64,000 bases of DNA from Massilia sp. Root418 (GCF_001425265.1 NZ_LMEC01000021.1:186001-250000); one strand, 5' to 3'; numbered from the stretch's first letter, positions 1 to 7,921 are shown. Numbers and translations: made by a program. Notes: a model not told the origin generated them from the sequence alone.

Positions 1-644
1 CGCAGTTCCGCGTCCGCCAGCTGCTGCGCCAGCACGGCTGTTTGCGCCTGCGCCGCTGCCAGCTGCGCTTCGGCCTGCGCGATGTCCTCCTTGCGCGCGC
101 CGGCCTGCACCAGCTCCTGCGCCTTGCGCGCACCTTCCAGCCGCGCCTGCGCAGCCTTGCTGCGCGCGGCCGCGTTGTCCACATCCTGCAGGCTCACGGC
201 GCGCCCGACTGGGCCTTGCGCCAGCCCTTGCAGGCGGACCAGGCTCTTGGCCGCCAGGTCCGCCTCGGCCTGCGCCTCGGCCGTCTGCGCGCGCGCCTGG
301 CTCACTTCCTGCGGCCGGCTGCCGGCGCGCAGCCGGGCCAGCGTCTGTTCCAGGGCGCCGGCCCGCGCGCGCGACTCGGCGATGCGCAGTGCCAGCGTGG
401 TGGTGTCCAGCTTGCCCAGCACCTGGCCCGGGCGCACGCGGTCGCCTTCCTGCACCGACAGGCTGGCAATGCGCTCGCTGCCGTTGAACGCCAGCGACAC
501 CTGGCGCAGGTCCACGTTCCCGTACAGTAGCAGCCCCTCGGCGGCAGGGGGACGCATGGCGTACCACGCCGCCGCAGCAACAGCAGCCAGCACCAGCACC
601 AGCACCAGCACCAGCACTGTGGCGATAATGATTTTCTTGTTCAT
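1..644 (-). CDS. HlyD/YbhG-like membrane fusion protein (partial, 5' end only)
   Basis: Periplasmic adaptor of an efflux system, linking an inner-membrane ABC or RND pump to an outer-membrane channel. The frame reads leftward from ATG at 642-644 and leaves the window after about 214 codons, so the C-terminal part is missing. The N-terminus is MNKKII followed by a Leu/Val-rich membrane anchor. Next come LLYGNVDLRQVSLAF and the lipoyl-like half VQEGDRVRPGQVLGKLD, which closely resemble the start of E. coli YbhG. A long Ala/Gln/Glu/Arg-rich coiled-coil hairpin follows. It is divergent from a TetR regulator, as ybhG is from cecR (ybiH) in E. coli. This supports a ybhGFSR-type ABC exporter, whose ATPase and permeases would lie left of the window. 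The anchor is encoded by a short CTGGTG hexamer repeat (about 589-617 on the + strand). Confidence 0.85.
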   Translation of the reverse strand, partial: MNKKIIIATVLVLVLVLVLAAVAAAAWYAMRPPAAEGLLLYGNVDLRQVSLAFNGSERIASLSVQEGDRVRPGQVLGKLDTTTLALRIAESRARAGALEQTLARLRAGSRPQEVSQARAQTAEAQAEADLAAKSLVRLQGLAQGPVGRAVSLQDVDNAAARSKAAQARLEGARKAQELVQAGARKEDIAQAEAQLAAAQAQTAVLAQQLADAEL

Positions 645-683
645 GTTGCAGCCCTCCGGCGCCAAGTATGCGAGAATTCTACA

Positions 684-699
684 TCAAATTTAAATTTGA
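684..699. promoter_or_regulatory. 16-bp perfect palindrome, candidate TetR operator
   Basis: TCAAATTTAAATTTGA is a perfect palindrome in the 90-bp AT-rich gap between the divergent HlyD-like and TetR genes. A further AAATTTG/TTTGAATT stretch directly follows. TetR proteins bind palindromes between divergent genes, so this is the natural operator candidate. Its function is inferred. Confidence 0.5.
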
Positions 700-734
700 A
701 TTTGAATTAATGAATTCCTCTACAATACCGCCCC

Positions 735-1409
735 ATGACTACTGCCAAGCCCAAACCAACCGCCGCCCCGGCGCGCGCCGCGCGTTCGGACGGCGACGCC
801 ACGCGCAGCGCCATCCTCGACGTTGCCGGGCAGGTGTTCGCGCAGCGCGGCTATGCGGACGCCACCAGCAAGGAGATCTGCGCCCGCGCGGGCGTGAACA
901 TGGCCTCGGTGAACTATCACTTCGGCAGCCGGGGAGGCCTGTACCAGGCGGTGCTGGTGGAGGCGCACAACCATTTGCTCCGGCTGGAAGAGATGCAGGC
1001 GCTGGCCGCCGGCCCGGCCGCGCCGCGCGACAAGCTGCGCGCTATCGTCGGCCGTATCGTCGAGCATGTGACGGGCCCGCGCGCGCACTGGGGCAGCAGG
1101 GTGGTGGTGCGCGAGCTGCTCTCGCCGAGCGAGCACGCGCCGGTGCTGGTGCAGCAGGCGATCGCGCCCAAGGCCAGGATATTGATCGGCATCGTGAGCC
1201 AGATCGTAGGCTTGCCGCCGACGCACCCGGCCATGCAGCGCAGCCTGTTCTTCACCGTGGCGCCCTGCCTGGCCATGCTGCTGGCGCCGGCCGAGTTGCG
1301 CACGCAGGTGCTGCCCGGCCTGGGCGGCGACCCGGCCCAACTGGCGGACGACTTGCTGCGCTACGCGCTGGCGGGAATGGATGCCCTGGCCGCGCAGTAC
1401 AGGGCCTGA
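735..1409 (+). CDS. TetR/AcrR family regulator, CecR-like
   Basis: DNA-binding repressor of 224 aa. Residues about 22-70 form the TetR helix-turn-helix, with AILDVAGQVFAQRGY at the first helix and NMASVNYHFGSRGGLY at the recognition helix and turn. The C-terminal part (LRAIVGRIVEH, then RVVVRELLSPSEHAPVLV) resembles the ligand domain of the CecR/YbiH group (DUF1956), which fits the YbhG-like adaptor gene on the other side of the promoter. The start is the ATG at 735, 90 bp from the divergent start. A 16-bp palindrome lies between. It probably represses the efflux operon in the absence of a toxic ligand; the ligand cannot be read from sequence. Confidence 0.88.
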   Translation: MTTAKPKPTAAPARAARSDGDATRSAILDVAGQVFAQRGYADATSKEICARAGVNMASVNYHFGSRGGLYQAVLVEAHNHLLRLEEMQALAAGPAAPRDKLRAIVGRIVEHVTGPRAHWGSRVVVRELLSPSEHAPVLVQQAIAPKARILIGIVSQIVGLPPTHPAMQRSLFFTVAPCLAMLLAPAELRTQVLPGLGGDPAQLADDLLRYALAGMDALAAQYRA

Positions 1410-1423
1410 AACTCCGTTGAAAC

Positions 1424-2587
1424 TCAGCGCGCCGGGAACGCGTGCCGGTTCGAGCGCGCCGCGATCGCCAGCGCTGCCGCCAGCAACAGGCACAGGGTCC
1501 ACGGCAGTGATCCCGCGCCCGCGGCGCTCAGCAGCAGTCCGCCAAACAGGCCCCCGCCCGCAATGGCCAGGTTCCAGCTGGTGACCAGCAGCGACTGCGC
1601 CACATCGGCCGCGCTGCCCGCCACGTTCGCCAGCGCCGTCTGGAAGAAAGTGGGCGCCCCGCCGAAGGCCAGCCCCCACACGCCGACCGCAACGTAGACC
1701 GCCGCCGGGTGCGTGCCCCACAAGCCAAGCGCCGCTGCCGCCAGCCCGAACGCGGCAGTGCTGCCCAGCACCATGGCGCGCAGGCGGCGGTCGATCAGCA
1801 GGCCTGCCAGCCACAGGCCCCCGATGGACGCGGCGCCGAAGATGAACAGCACCGCATCCGCCTTGTGTTCCAGGCCGGCAGGCGCCAGGAAGGGCGAGAT
1901 ATAGGTGTACAGGATGTTGTGCGCCAGAACGTAGGCAAAGGTAGTGGCGAGCACCGCCTTCACGCCGCTGATGCCCAGCACCTGGCTGACCGGTGCGCGG
2001 CGGGCGCCGCCCTGGCCTGGAAAGTCCGGCACTGCGGCCATCACCCAGCCGATCAGCACCAGCGCCAGGACGCTCATGATGGCGAAGGCGTACTGCCAGC
2101 CCAGCGTGGCGCCAAGCAGCGTACCGGCCGGCACGCCGAGCGACAGGCCGACCGGGATGCCGGCCATTGCCACGGCCATGGCGCGGCCTTTGTGCTGCGG
2201 GTCCACCATGCGCACGGCGTAGCCGGCCAGCAGCGCCCACAGCATGCCGGCAAACACGCCTGCCGCGAAGCGCGCCGCCATGGTGAGCAGGTAGCTGGTG
2301 GAGAGGGCGGTAACGCAGTTCACCAGCGCGAAGCCGGCGATGGTGGCCAGCAGCAGCGGCTTGCGGCGCAGACCCTGCGTGGCGGCGGTGAGCGGGATGG
2401 CGCACAGCAGGGAGCCGAGCGCATAGCTGGTGACCAGCTGGCCCACCATGGCGCCGCTGGCATCGAGGCTGGCGCCCATCTGCGGCAGCAGGCCGGCGGG
2501 CAGCGCTTCGGTGAGGATGGTGATGAAGCCCGCCATGGCCAGCGCGAGCAGGCCGGAGAGCGGAAACGGAGAGGAAGGTGTGGTCAT
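1424..2587 (-). CDS. MFS transporter, DHA1/AraJ-like sugar or drug efflux
   Basis: Inner-membrane proton-driven exporter of 387 aa with about 12 hydrophobic segments, the usual size for the DHA1 (arabinose efflux permease/YdhP-like) branch. A loop between segments 2 and 3 carries LRRKPLLL, the degenerate motif A of these permeases. MAGIPVGLSLGVPAGTLLG resembles the antiporter motif C of segment 5. It is divergent from a LysR regulator with a 118-bp shared promoter, the usual pairing for inducible MFS exporters. The substrate is not predictable. Its 3' end lies 15 bp from the stop of the convergent TetR gene. Confidence 0.88.
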   Translation of the reverse strand: MTTPSSPFPLSGLLALAMAGFITILTEALPAGLLPQMGASLDASGAMVGQLVTSYALGSLLCAIPLTAATQGLRRKPLLLATIAGFALVNCVTALSTSYLLTMAARFAAGVFAGMLWALLAGYAVRMVDPQHKGRAMAVAMAGIPVGLSLGVPAGTLLGATLGWQYAFAIMSVLALVLIGWVMAAVPDFPGQGGARRAPVSQVLGISGVKAVLATTFAYVLAHNILYTYISPFLAPAGLEHKADAVLFIFGAASIGGLWLAGLLIDRRLRAMVLGSTAAFGLAAAALGLWGTHPAAVYVAVGVWGLAFGGAPTFFQTALANVAGSAADVAQSLLVTSWNLAIAGGGLFGGLLLSAAGAGSLPWTLCLLLAAALAIAARSNRHAFPAR

Positions 2588-2668
2588 TGTGTGGCCTTGT
2601 GATGGGAGGTCCGGCCACAGTAGCGCCCATGCGGAGGAAGAAAAAGTGGGCTAGACTTCCTGTCTTTA

Positions 2669-2684
2669 AGGACTCCCTTGTCCT
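2669..2684. promoter_or_regulatory. Inverted repeat in the MFS/LysR divergent promoter
   Basis: AGGAC-6 nt-GTCCT lies 22 bp before the LysR start and about 80 bp before the MFS start. A nearby AGAC-TTCC-TGTCT adds partial dyad symmetry. This is a plausible LysR box; only its position and symmetry support the call. Confidence 0.3.
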
Positions 2685-2705
2685 GAATGGGGGGCGGAAG
2701 CGGAA

Positions 2706-3605
2706 ATGAAGTCGGAAAGTCTGAGCGGGTTCAATGTCTTCGTGCAGGTGGCCGAGACGCGCAGCTTCGTGGCGGCCGGGCGGGCGCTCGGCGTCTCCGC
2801 CTCTGCCATCGGCAAAAGCGTGGCGCGGCTGGAAGAGCGGCTGGGCGTACGGCTGTTCCACCGCAGCACGCGCAGCATGACCCTGACGGCGGAGGGGACC
2901 ATGCTGCTCGAACGCAGCCGCCGCGTGCTGGCCGAGATCGAGGCGGCCGAGCAGGAATTGTCGCAGTCGGCCAGCATGCCGCGGGGCAGGCTGCGCGTCA
3001 GCCTGCCCATGGTGAGCGGCCTGGTGCTGCCGCTGCTGGCCGATTTCATGCGCGCCTATCCGGCCGTGGAACTGGACCTGTCGTTCACGGACCGCATGGT
3101 GGATGTGGTGGAGGAGGGCTATGACGCGGTGGTGCGCACCGGCGAGCTGCTCGATTCGCGCCTGTCCTCGCGCCAGCTGGGCAGTTTCGGCACCGTCATC
3201 GTCGGCTCGCCGGCCTACTTCGCGAAAAACGGCGTGCCGCAGCGCCCGGCCGACCTGGCTAGCCACCCCTGCCTGCACTACCGCTTCCCGAACTCGGGCA
3301 AGCTGGAAGTGTGGCCCTTGCTGCGCAAGGACGGCGAGCCGGATGGGGAGCCAAATCTACGCCTGCCCACTTCCATGATCTGCGATAACGCGGAAACCCG
3401 GGTGTGGTTCGCCCTGCAGGGCCTCGGTATCGCCTGCCTGCCCGAGTTCGCGGTGCGCGCCGAACTGGCGGCCGGCACGCTGCGCACGGTGCTGGACGAC
3501 TATGTCGACCGCACCATCACCTTCCGCCTGCTGTGGCCATCGAGCCGCCACCCCGCGCCCAAGCTGCGCGCCTTCATCGACTTCATGGCGGCGCGCGGCC
3601 TGTAG
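2706..3605 (+). CDS. LysR family transcriptional regulator
   Basis: Regulator of 299 aa, the standard LysR length. The N-terminal winged helix-turn-helix is clear: FVAAGRALGVSASAIGKSVARLEERLGVRLFHRSTR at about residues 21-56 (written here only to name the span). The rest is a periplasmic-binding-protein-like effector domain (RLRVSLPMVSGLVLPLLADF onward). The pattern resembles the CrgA/AaeR-like branch that often controls adjacent MFS exporters. It is divergent from the MFS gene at 1424-2587, so that gene is the likely target. Start chosen at ATG 2706. Confidence 0.9.
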   Translation: MKSESLSGFNVFVQVAETRSFVAAGRALGVSASAIGKSVARLEERLGVRLFHRSTRSMTLTAEGTMLLERSRRVLAEIEAAEQELSQSASMPRGRLRVSLPMVSGLVLPLLADFMRAYPAVELDLSFTDRMVDVVEEGYDAVVRTGELLDSRLSSRQLGSFGTVIVGSPAYFAKNGVPQRPADLASHPCLHYRFPNSGKLEVWPLLRKDGEPDGEPNLRLPTSMICDNAETRVWFALQGLGIACLPEFAVRAELAAGTLRTVLDDYVDRTITFRLLWPSSRHPAPKLRAFIDFMAARGL

Positions 3606-3622
3606 CCGCGCCGCCCGTGCGC

Positions 3623-4534
3623 TCAGCCGTCGCTGGTGAAGGCGCCCGTGTGCAGCTGTTCCAGGATGGCTTCCACCGCCGGGTGCTTGATTTTGCGCTC
3701 GTTCGAGATGGCGTAGAACTGTTCCTTCAGCTCGGGCGCGTCGCCCACGTGGACGGCGCCGAACTGTTCCTGGATGTCGTGCCCCAGCACCGAGGGCGCG
3801 AAGAACAGGCCCATGCCGTTGCGGCCGAAGGTGTTCAGCATGGCGTTGTCCTCGAATTCCCCAACCACGTCCGGCCGCACGCCATGCCGCACGAACCAGG
3901 CGTCAATGCGGCCGCGCAGGGCGTTGTTGCGGGTCGGTAGCAGCAGCGGCGCGCCGTTCAGGCTGTGCGGGAAGTTGCGCCGGTATTTCGCCGCCAGCTT
4001 GCGCGCGCCGAACAGCTGCATCTCGCTTTCCAGCAGCAGGTGGCTGAACACGCGCAGGCTGGGCGAGGCGCGCACCGCGCGGTCGGTCAGCACCACGTCC
4101 AGCTTGTTCAGCGCCAGGTCGCCCAGCAGGGAATCGAATTCATTCTCCATGCAGATCAGCTTGACCTTCTTGCTCAGGTGCTGCGTCATTTCCAGCAGGC
4201 GGTAAGCCACCAGCTTGGGCAGCGAATCGGAAATGCCGACGGTGAGCCGCATGCGGCCCGCGTCCACGTCCGTGAGCGCCTGCTGCAGCTGGTCCTCCAG
4301 CTGGAAGATCTGGTCCGCATAGTCGAGCGCCACGCGGCCGGCCTCGGTGGGCACCAGGCGCCGGCCCTGCTGCTTGAGCAGGGCCGTGCCGAGCTGCAGG
4401 TCGAGCTGCGTCAGCTGGGTGCTCACGGTCTGCACCGCCAGACCCAGGCGTTCGGCGGCGCGCGTGACGCTGCCTTCCTTGGCCACGGTCCAGAAAAAAA
4501 ACAGGTGCCTGAAGTTGATGCCGGCGGTTTTCAT
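3623..4534 (-). CDS. nhaR: NhaR-like LysR family activator
   Basis: LysR-type regulator of 303 aa. The N-terminal stretch INFRHLFFFWTVAKEGSV and the helix-turn-helix that follows match the E. coli NhaR start pattern (INYNHLYYFWHVYKEGSV). Later LLPTRNNALRGRIDAWF and FEDNAMLNTFG, and the ending IKHPAVEAI, also align by eye with NhaR. NhaR in E. coli activates the Na+/H+ antiporter gene nhaA. Here no nhaA is adjacent; instead the divergent gene is the DUF475 membrane protein and the TerD stress cluster. This gene therefore probably responds to ion or alkaline/envelope stress and controls that cluster. The link to the cluster is inferred from position. Confidence 0.8.
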   Translation of the reverse strand: MKTAGINFRHLFFFWTVAKEGSVTRAAERLGLAVQTVSTQLTQLDLQLGTALLKQQGRRLVPTEAGRVALDYADQIFQLEDQLQQALTDVDAGRMRLTVGISDSLPKLVAYRLLEMTQHLSKKVKLICMENEFDSLLGDLALNKLDVVLTDRAVRASPSLRVFSHLLLESEMQLFGARKLAAKYRRNFPHSLNGAPLLLPTRNNALRGRIDAWFVRHGVRPDVVGEFEDNAMLNTFGRNGMGLFFAPSVLGHDIQEQFGAVHVGDAPELKEQFYAISNERKIKHPAVEAILEQLHTGAFTSDG

Positions 4535-4557
4535 GTGTTTCGTCCATCCTGCTTTTC

Positions 4558-4572
4558 CGAAGTAATACTTCG
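4558..4572. promoter_or_regulatory. Palindrome in the nhaR/DUF475 divergent promoter
   Basis: CGAAGTA-A-TACTTCG is a perfect 15-bp dyad about 25 bp upstream of nhaR and 70 bp upstream of the DUF475 gene. A second dyad AGAGA-6 nt-TCTCT lies at 4592-4607, just before a possible -10 TACACT (4607-4612) for the DUF475 gene. Both are candidates for NhaR binding; not proven. Confidence 0.4.
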
Positions 4573-4640
4573 ATTATCTTCTATTTTTAAAAGAGAGGGA
4601 AATCTCTACACTGCATGACATTCATCAATAAGAAAGGAAT

Positions 4641-5693
4641 ATGCAGATGAAACACTTCAGAGTGTCATTCATCGTCTCCTTCATCTGCCTGGCAGTCGCA
4701 GGCTGGTGGGGCTACGAACATACGGGCTGGGGCGGCGCGCTCACGGCCCTGGGTATCGCCACGATTCTGGCGGTGATGGAAGTATCGCTGTCGTTCGACA
4801 ACGCGGTGGTCAACGCTTCCGTGCTGAAAACCTGGGACGCCTTCTGGAAGAAGCTGTTCCTGGGTGTGGGCATCATCATCGCGGTGTTCGGCATGCGCTT
4901 GCTGTTTCCGCTGGTGATCGTGGCGGTGGCGGCGGACATCAGCATGGCCGAAGTCTGGACGCTGGCGCTGAACGACCCGAAAGCGTACTCCACGCACCTG
5001 ACCAACCACCACGCTGAAGTGGCGGCATTCGGCGGCGCCTTCCTGCTGCTGGTGTTCCTGAACTTCCTGCTGGATAAGGACAAGGAAACCCACTGGCTGG
5101 GCAACGTCGAGAAGAAACTGGGCTCGCTGGGCAAGATGTCGTCGGTTTCCGTCATGGTCACCATCGGCGCGCTGCTGGCCTGCCTGGGCATGGTGGAAGA
5201 GGGCCAGAAGCTGATCGTGCTGATCGCCGGCCTGTGGGGTGTGCTGATCTACGTGGCGGTGGACGGCTTGAGCAGCCTGCTCGAATCGGAAGAAGAAGGC
5301 ACCAACGTGGGCGACATGGTCAAGCGCGGCGGTATCGGCGGCTTCCTGTACCTGGAGGTGCTGGATGCTTCGTTCAGCTTCGACGGCGTGATCGGCGCGT
5401 TCGCCATCACCAACGACGTGGTCATCATCATGCTGGGCCTGGCCATCGGCGCGATGTTCGTGCGCTCCATGACCATCTTCCTGGTCGAGAAGGGCACGCT
5501 GGACGAATTCGTCTACCTGGAGCACGGCGCGCACTACGCGATCGGCATCCTGGCGGTGATCATGCTGGCCAGTATCAAGTTCCACATTCCCGAAATCTTC
5601 ACGGGTCTGATCGGTGTGGCGTTCATTGCGGCTTCCATCTGGTCGTCGGTACGCCACCGCAAGCAGCAAGAAGCGCTCGGCGTCACTGCCTGA
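4641..5693 (+). CDS. DUF475 family TerC-like integral membrane protein
   Basis: Polytopic inner-membrane protein of 350 aa. Two conserved acidic membrane motifs, MEVSLSFDNAVVNA near residue 50 and LEVLDASFSFDGVIGAFAI near residue 240, are hallmarks of the DUF475 family. They resemble the acidic motifs of TerC (tellurite resistance/metal transport, LysE-TerC clan). At least eight hydrophobic segments are visible, with a charged loop EESEEEGTNVGD-like around residue 215. It heads the cluster DUF475-TerD-AIM24-TerD and is divergent from nhaR. By analogy with TerC it may move or sense a metal ion for the Ter stress response. Start ATG 4641, with second Met two codons later; GAAAGGAAT is the ribosome site. 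Confidence 0.85.
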   Translation: MQMKHFRVSFIVSFICLAVAGWWGYEHTGWGGALTALGIATILAVMEVSLSFDNAVVNASVLKTWDAFWKKLFLGVGIIIAVFGMRLLFPLVIVAVAADISMAEVWTLALNDPKAYSTHLTNHHAEVAAFGGAFLLLVFLNFLLDKDKETHWLGNVEKKLGSLGKMSSVSVMVTIGALLACLGMVEEGQKLIVLIAGLWGVLIYVAVDGLSSLLESEEEGTNVGDMVKRGGIGGFLYLEVLDASFSFDGVIGAFAITNDVVIIMLGLAIGAMFVRSMTIFLVEKGTLDEFVYLEHGAHYAIGILAVIMLASIKFHIPEIFTGLIGVAFIAASIWSSVRHRKQQEALGVTA

Positions 5694-5781
5694 GCGGTGT
5701 AAAGAAAACGCGGCGCGCCCATAGAACACCGGCCCGCCGCGCATGCAGCAAGGTGTTCAACTACTTTAGGAGTCACAAATC

Positions 5782-6357
5782 ATGGCAATCAGTCTGCAAA
5801 AAGGCGGTAACGTTAATCTGAGCAAAGAAGCTCCGGGCCTGTCGAAGATGGTCGTAGGCCTGGGCTGGGATATCCGCAACACGGACGGCGCGGCATTCGA
5901 CATCGACAGCTCCGCCTTCCTGCTGAAGGTTGACGGCAAGGTCCGCGCCGACAACGACTTCATCTTCTACAACAACCTGAAATCGAGCGACGGCTCGGTG
6001 ACCCACTCGGGCGACAACCGCACCGGTGCCGGCGACGGCGACGACGAAACCGTCACCATCGAACTGTCCAAGGTGCCGGCCGAAGTGGACCGCATCGCGA
6101 TCTGCGTCACCATCCACGAAGCCGATGCACGCCGCCAGAACTTCGGCCAGGTGCAGAAAGCCTTCGTGCGCTGCGTGAACGCGGCCGGCAACACCGAGAT
6201 CGCCCGTTTCGACCTGTCCGAAGACGGCTCCACCGAGACCTCGCTGGTGTTCGGCGAGGTGTACCGCAACGGCGGCGACTGGAAGTTCCGCGCCGTCGGC
6301 CAGGGCTACAAGGGCGGCCTGGGCGCGCTGGCTTCCTCCTTCGGCGTCGCGGTGTAA
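5782..6357 (+). CDS. TerD family protein (tellurium/stress resistance), copy 1
   Basis: Soluble Ca2+-binding TerD-domain protein of 191 aa, the typical length. The hallmark acidic loop is visible as [20 protein letters not shown], preceded by [13 protein letters not shown] and [19 protein letters not shown] lies near the C-terminus. TerD/TerE/TerZ proteins act in resistance to tellurite, phage and oxidative or membrane stress, together with TerC-like membrane partners. Here the TerC-like DUF475 protein is 88 bp upstream. GGAG precedes the ATG. A long-loop hairpin (CGCGGCG/CGCCGCG, about 5709-5742) in the gap could attenuate read-through. Stop is 2 bp before the next gene, so they are co-transcribed. 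Confidence 0.92.
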   Translation: MAISLQKGGNVNLSKEAPGLSKMVVGLGWDIRNTDGAAFDIDSSAFLLKVDGKVRADNDFIFYNNLKSSDGSVTHSGDNRTGAGDGDDETVTIELSKVPAEVDRIAICVTIHEADARRQNFGQVQKAFVRCVNAAGNTEIARFDLSEDGSTETSLVFGEVYRNGGDWKFRAVGQGYKGGLGALASSFGVAV

Positions 6358-6359
6358 CC

Positions 6360-7055
6360 ATGCCGGTGTTCACCGTTACAGGGGATGTCGATCCCTTCCT
6401 GCACGTCTCGCTGCGGCAGGGCGAAAAGATCTACTGCGAATCCGGCGCCATGGTGATGATGGAATCGGCGCTTGAGCTGAAAGGCAAGATCACAGGCGGT
6501 ATCGGCAGCGCCATCATGCGCACCTTTGCCAACGGTGAATCGTTCTTCCAGCAGCACATCGAAGCGGTGCGCGGCAACGGCGATTGCCTGTTGTCGCCCA
6601 CCTTGCCGGGTGCGATGCAGGTGGTGGACGTCGGTCCGCGCCAGTACATGATCAGCGACGGCGCCTTCGTGGCGGCGACCTCCGGCGTGGAGCTGAAGGT
6701 GCGCACGCAAAGCCTGGGCAATGCGCTGTTCGCGCAGAGCGGCGGCTTTTTCATCACGGAGACGCAGGGCAGCGGACAGCTGGCGGTGTCGGGCTTCGGT
6801 TCGATCTCGCAGCTGGAAGTGGAGCCGGGCAAGGACGTGACCATCGATAACTCGCACGTGGTGTGCTGGGACAGTTCGCTGCGCTACGAGATGTCGGTGG
6901 CGACCTCGCAAAGCGGCGGCTTCCTGAGCAATCTGGTGAACAGCCAGACCAGCGGCGAGGGCATGGTCCTGCGCTTCTCGGGCCAGGGCAAGATTTTGGT
7001 GTGTTCGCGCAGCCGCCAGGGCTTCCTGGGCTGGGTGCGGGGCACCGGACAGTAA
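6360..7055 (+). CDS. AIM24/TIGR00266 family protein
   Basis: Cytosolic beta-rich protein of 231 aa of the TIGR00266/AIM24 family. Recognisable landmarks are LRQGEKIYCESGAMVMME near residue 20, FFQQHIEA, LSPTLPGAMQVVDV, FGSISQLEVEPGKDVTIDN and the C-terminal RFSGQGKILVCSRS. The family is widespread and its biochemical role is poorly defined; the yeast namesake affects mitochondrial inner-membrane organisation. It sits between two terD genes (gaps of 2 and 27 bp), which strongly suggests it belongs to the Ter stress unit. The ATG at 6360 is two bases past the TerD stop. Confidence 0.85.
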   Translation: MPVFTVTGDVDPFLHVSLRQGEKIYCESGAMVMMESALELKGKITGGIGSAIMRTFANGESFFQQHIEAVRGNGDCLLSPTLPGAMQVVDVGPRQYMISDGAFVAATSGVELKVRTQSLGNALFAQSGGFFITETQGSGQLAVSGFGSISQLEVEPGKDVTIDNSHVVCWDSSLRYEMSVATSQSGGFLSNLVNSQTSGEGMVLRFSGQGKILVCSRSRQGFLGWVRGTGQ

Positions 7056-7082
7056 TCGGAACAAACAAGCAAGGAGTTAGCT

Positions 7083-7664
7083 ATGTCAGTCAATTTGCAA
7101 AAGGGCCAGAAGATCTCTCTGGACAAGGAAGCCGGCAGCGCGCTGTCGCGCGTGGTGATGGGGCTGGGCTGGGACGCCGTCAAGAGCAAGGGCTTCTTCG
7201 GCTTCGGCGGCGGTAGCGCGGAAGTGGACCTGGACGCCTCGTGCGTGCTGTTCGACACCGAGAACCGTCCGCTGGACGTGGTCTGGTTCCGCCAGCTCAA
7301 GAGCCAGGACGGCAGCGTGGTGCATAGCGGCGACAACCGCACCGGCGCCGGCGACGGCGACGACGAGCAGGTCACCGTCTCGCTGAACAGCGTACCGGCC
7401 AACGTGAAGAGCATTGTCTTCACGGTGAACAGTTTCACCGGCCAGACCTTCGAGCAAGTGCAAAACGCCTACTGCCGCCTGATCAACGCCGCCGACGGCA
7501 AGGAAGTGGCGCGCTTCAACCTGTCCGTGCAGGGCAAGCACTCGGCCCAGATCATGGCCAAGCTGTACCGCCACAACGGCGAATGGAAGATGCACGCGAT
7601 CGGCGAAAACGGCACCGGCCGCACCTTCGACGACCTGCTGCCGCAGATCGCGCCGCACCTGTAA
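7083..7664 (+). CDS. TerD family protein, copy 2
   Basis: Second TerD-domain protein (193 aa), paralogous to the 5782-6357 product. It shares the acidic metal-binding loop ([20 protein letters not shown]), the VMGLGWD start and RFNLSVQGKHSAQIMAK near the end. It differs by an insertion GFFGFGGGSAEVDL near residue 40, where copy 1 has a shorter turn. Two TerD paralogs commonly occur together and may form mixed assemblies. GCAAGGAGTTAGCT supplies a good ribosome site. It is the last gene of the cluster; a strong terminator is at 7778-7807. Confidence 0.92.
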   Translation: MSVNLQKGQKISLDKEAGSALSRVVMGLGWDAVKSKGFFGFGGGSAEVDLDASCVLFDTENRPLDVVWFRQLKSQDGSVVHSGDNRTGAGDGDDEQVTVSLNSVPANVKSIVFTVNSFTGQTFEQVQNAYCRLINAADGKEVARFNLSVQGKHSAQIMAKLYRHNGEWKMHAIGENGTGRTFDDLLPQIAPHL

Positions 7665-7777
7665 CACGCGGCTGTCACGAGCAAGTGTCGTACCGGGCGC
7701 CCGGCAGGCCGGTCTGTCGGGCGCCCACCCCATGTTTGCTTCCCGGTGCGTGTTACCCATGGCACGCGCCTTTTACA

Positions 7778-7807
7778 CGGCAACCTGATCCAGGTTGCCG
7801 TTTTTTT
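7778..7807 (+). terminator. Rho-independent terminator of the TerD cluster
   Basis: Perfect 10-bp stem CGGCAACCTG / CAGGTTGCCG with a 3-nt loop, followed by seven T. It lies 113 bp after the second terD stop. The interval 7665-7777 otherwise shows nothing recognisable. Confidence 0.9.
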
Positions 7808-7838
7808 ATGGCCGCGCGCGCTGCGCGCCAGGGCGGGC

Positions 7839-7903
7839 GCAAGAGCAGGGCGTAAGAACGGGGCTTAAGAGCGGGGCTTAATAGCGGGGCTTAAGAACGG
7901 TCG
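7839..7903. repeat. Five tandem 13-bp repeats upstream of a GntR gene
   Basis: Five head-to-tail 13-bp units start at 7839, 7852, 7865, 7878 and 7891, with consensus TTAAGAGCGGGGC. The central three are nearly identical; the first and last are degenerate. The array ends at the candidate GntR site and the -10 box of the following regulator. It may be an operator array or a simple slippage repeat. Confidence 0.75.
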
Positions 7904-7921
7904 TCATACAACTGCTATAAT
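7903..7921 (+). promoter_or_regulatory. GntR half-operator and -10 box of the regulator at 7963
   Basis: GTCATACAAC (7903-7912) is identical over 10 bases to the right half of the operator at 8757-8776. It is followed after 3 bases by a perfect -10 TATAAT (7916-7921). The placement suggests autorepression of the GntR gene. No strong -35 is seen because the 13-bp repeats occupy that region. Confidence 0.55.

Noticed and set aside
720-3278. An 852-codon minus-strand open frame over the TetR, MFS and LysR genes
   Set aside because: It runs across three recognisable genes, two of them antisense, and shows no domain.
4535-4640. A manganese or other riboswitch before the DUF475 gene
   Set aside because: The leader is only about 25-30 nt after the likely -10 box, which is too short for such an aptamer.
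7839-7903. CRISPR array
   Set aside because: The 13-bp units are contiguous without spacers, far too short for CRISPR repeats, and no cas gene is near.
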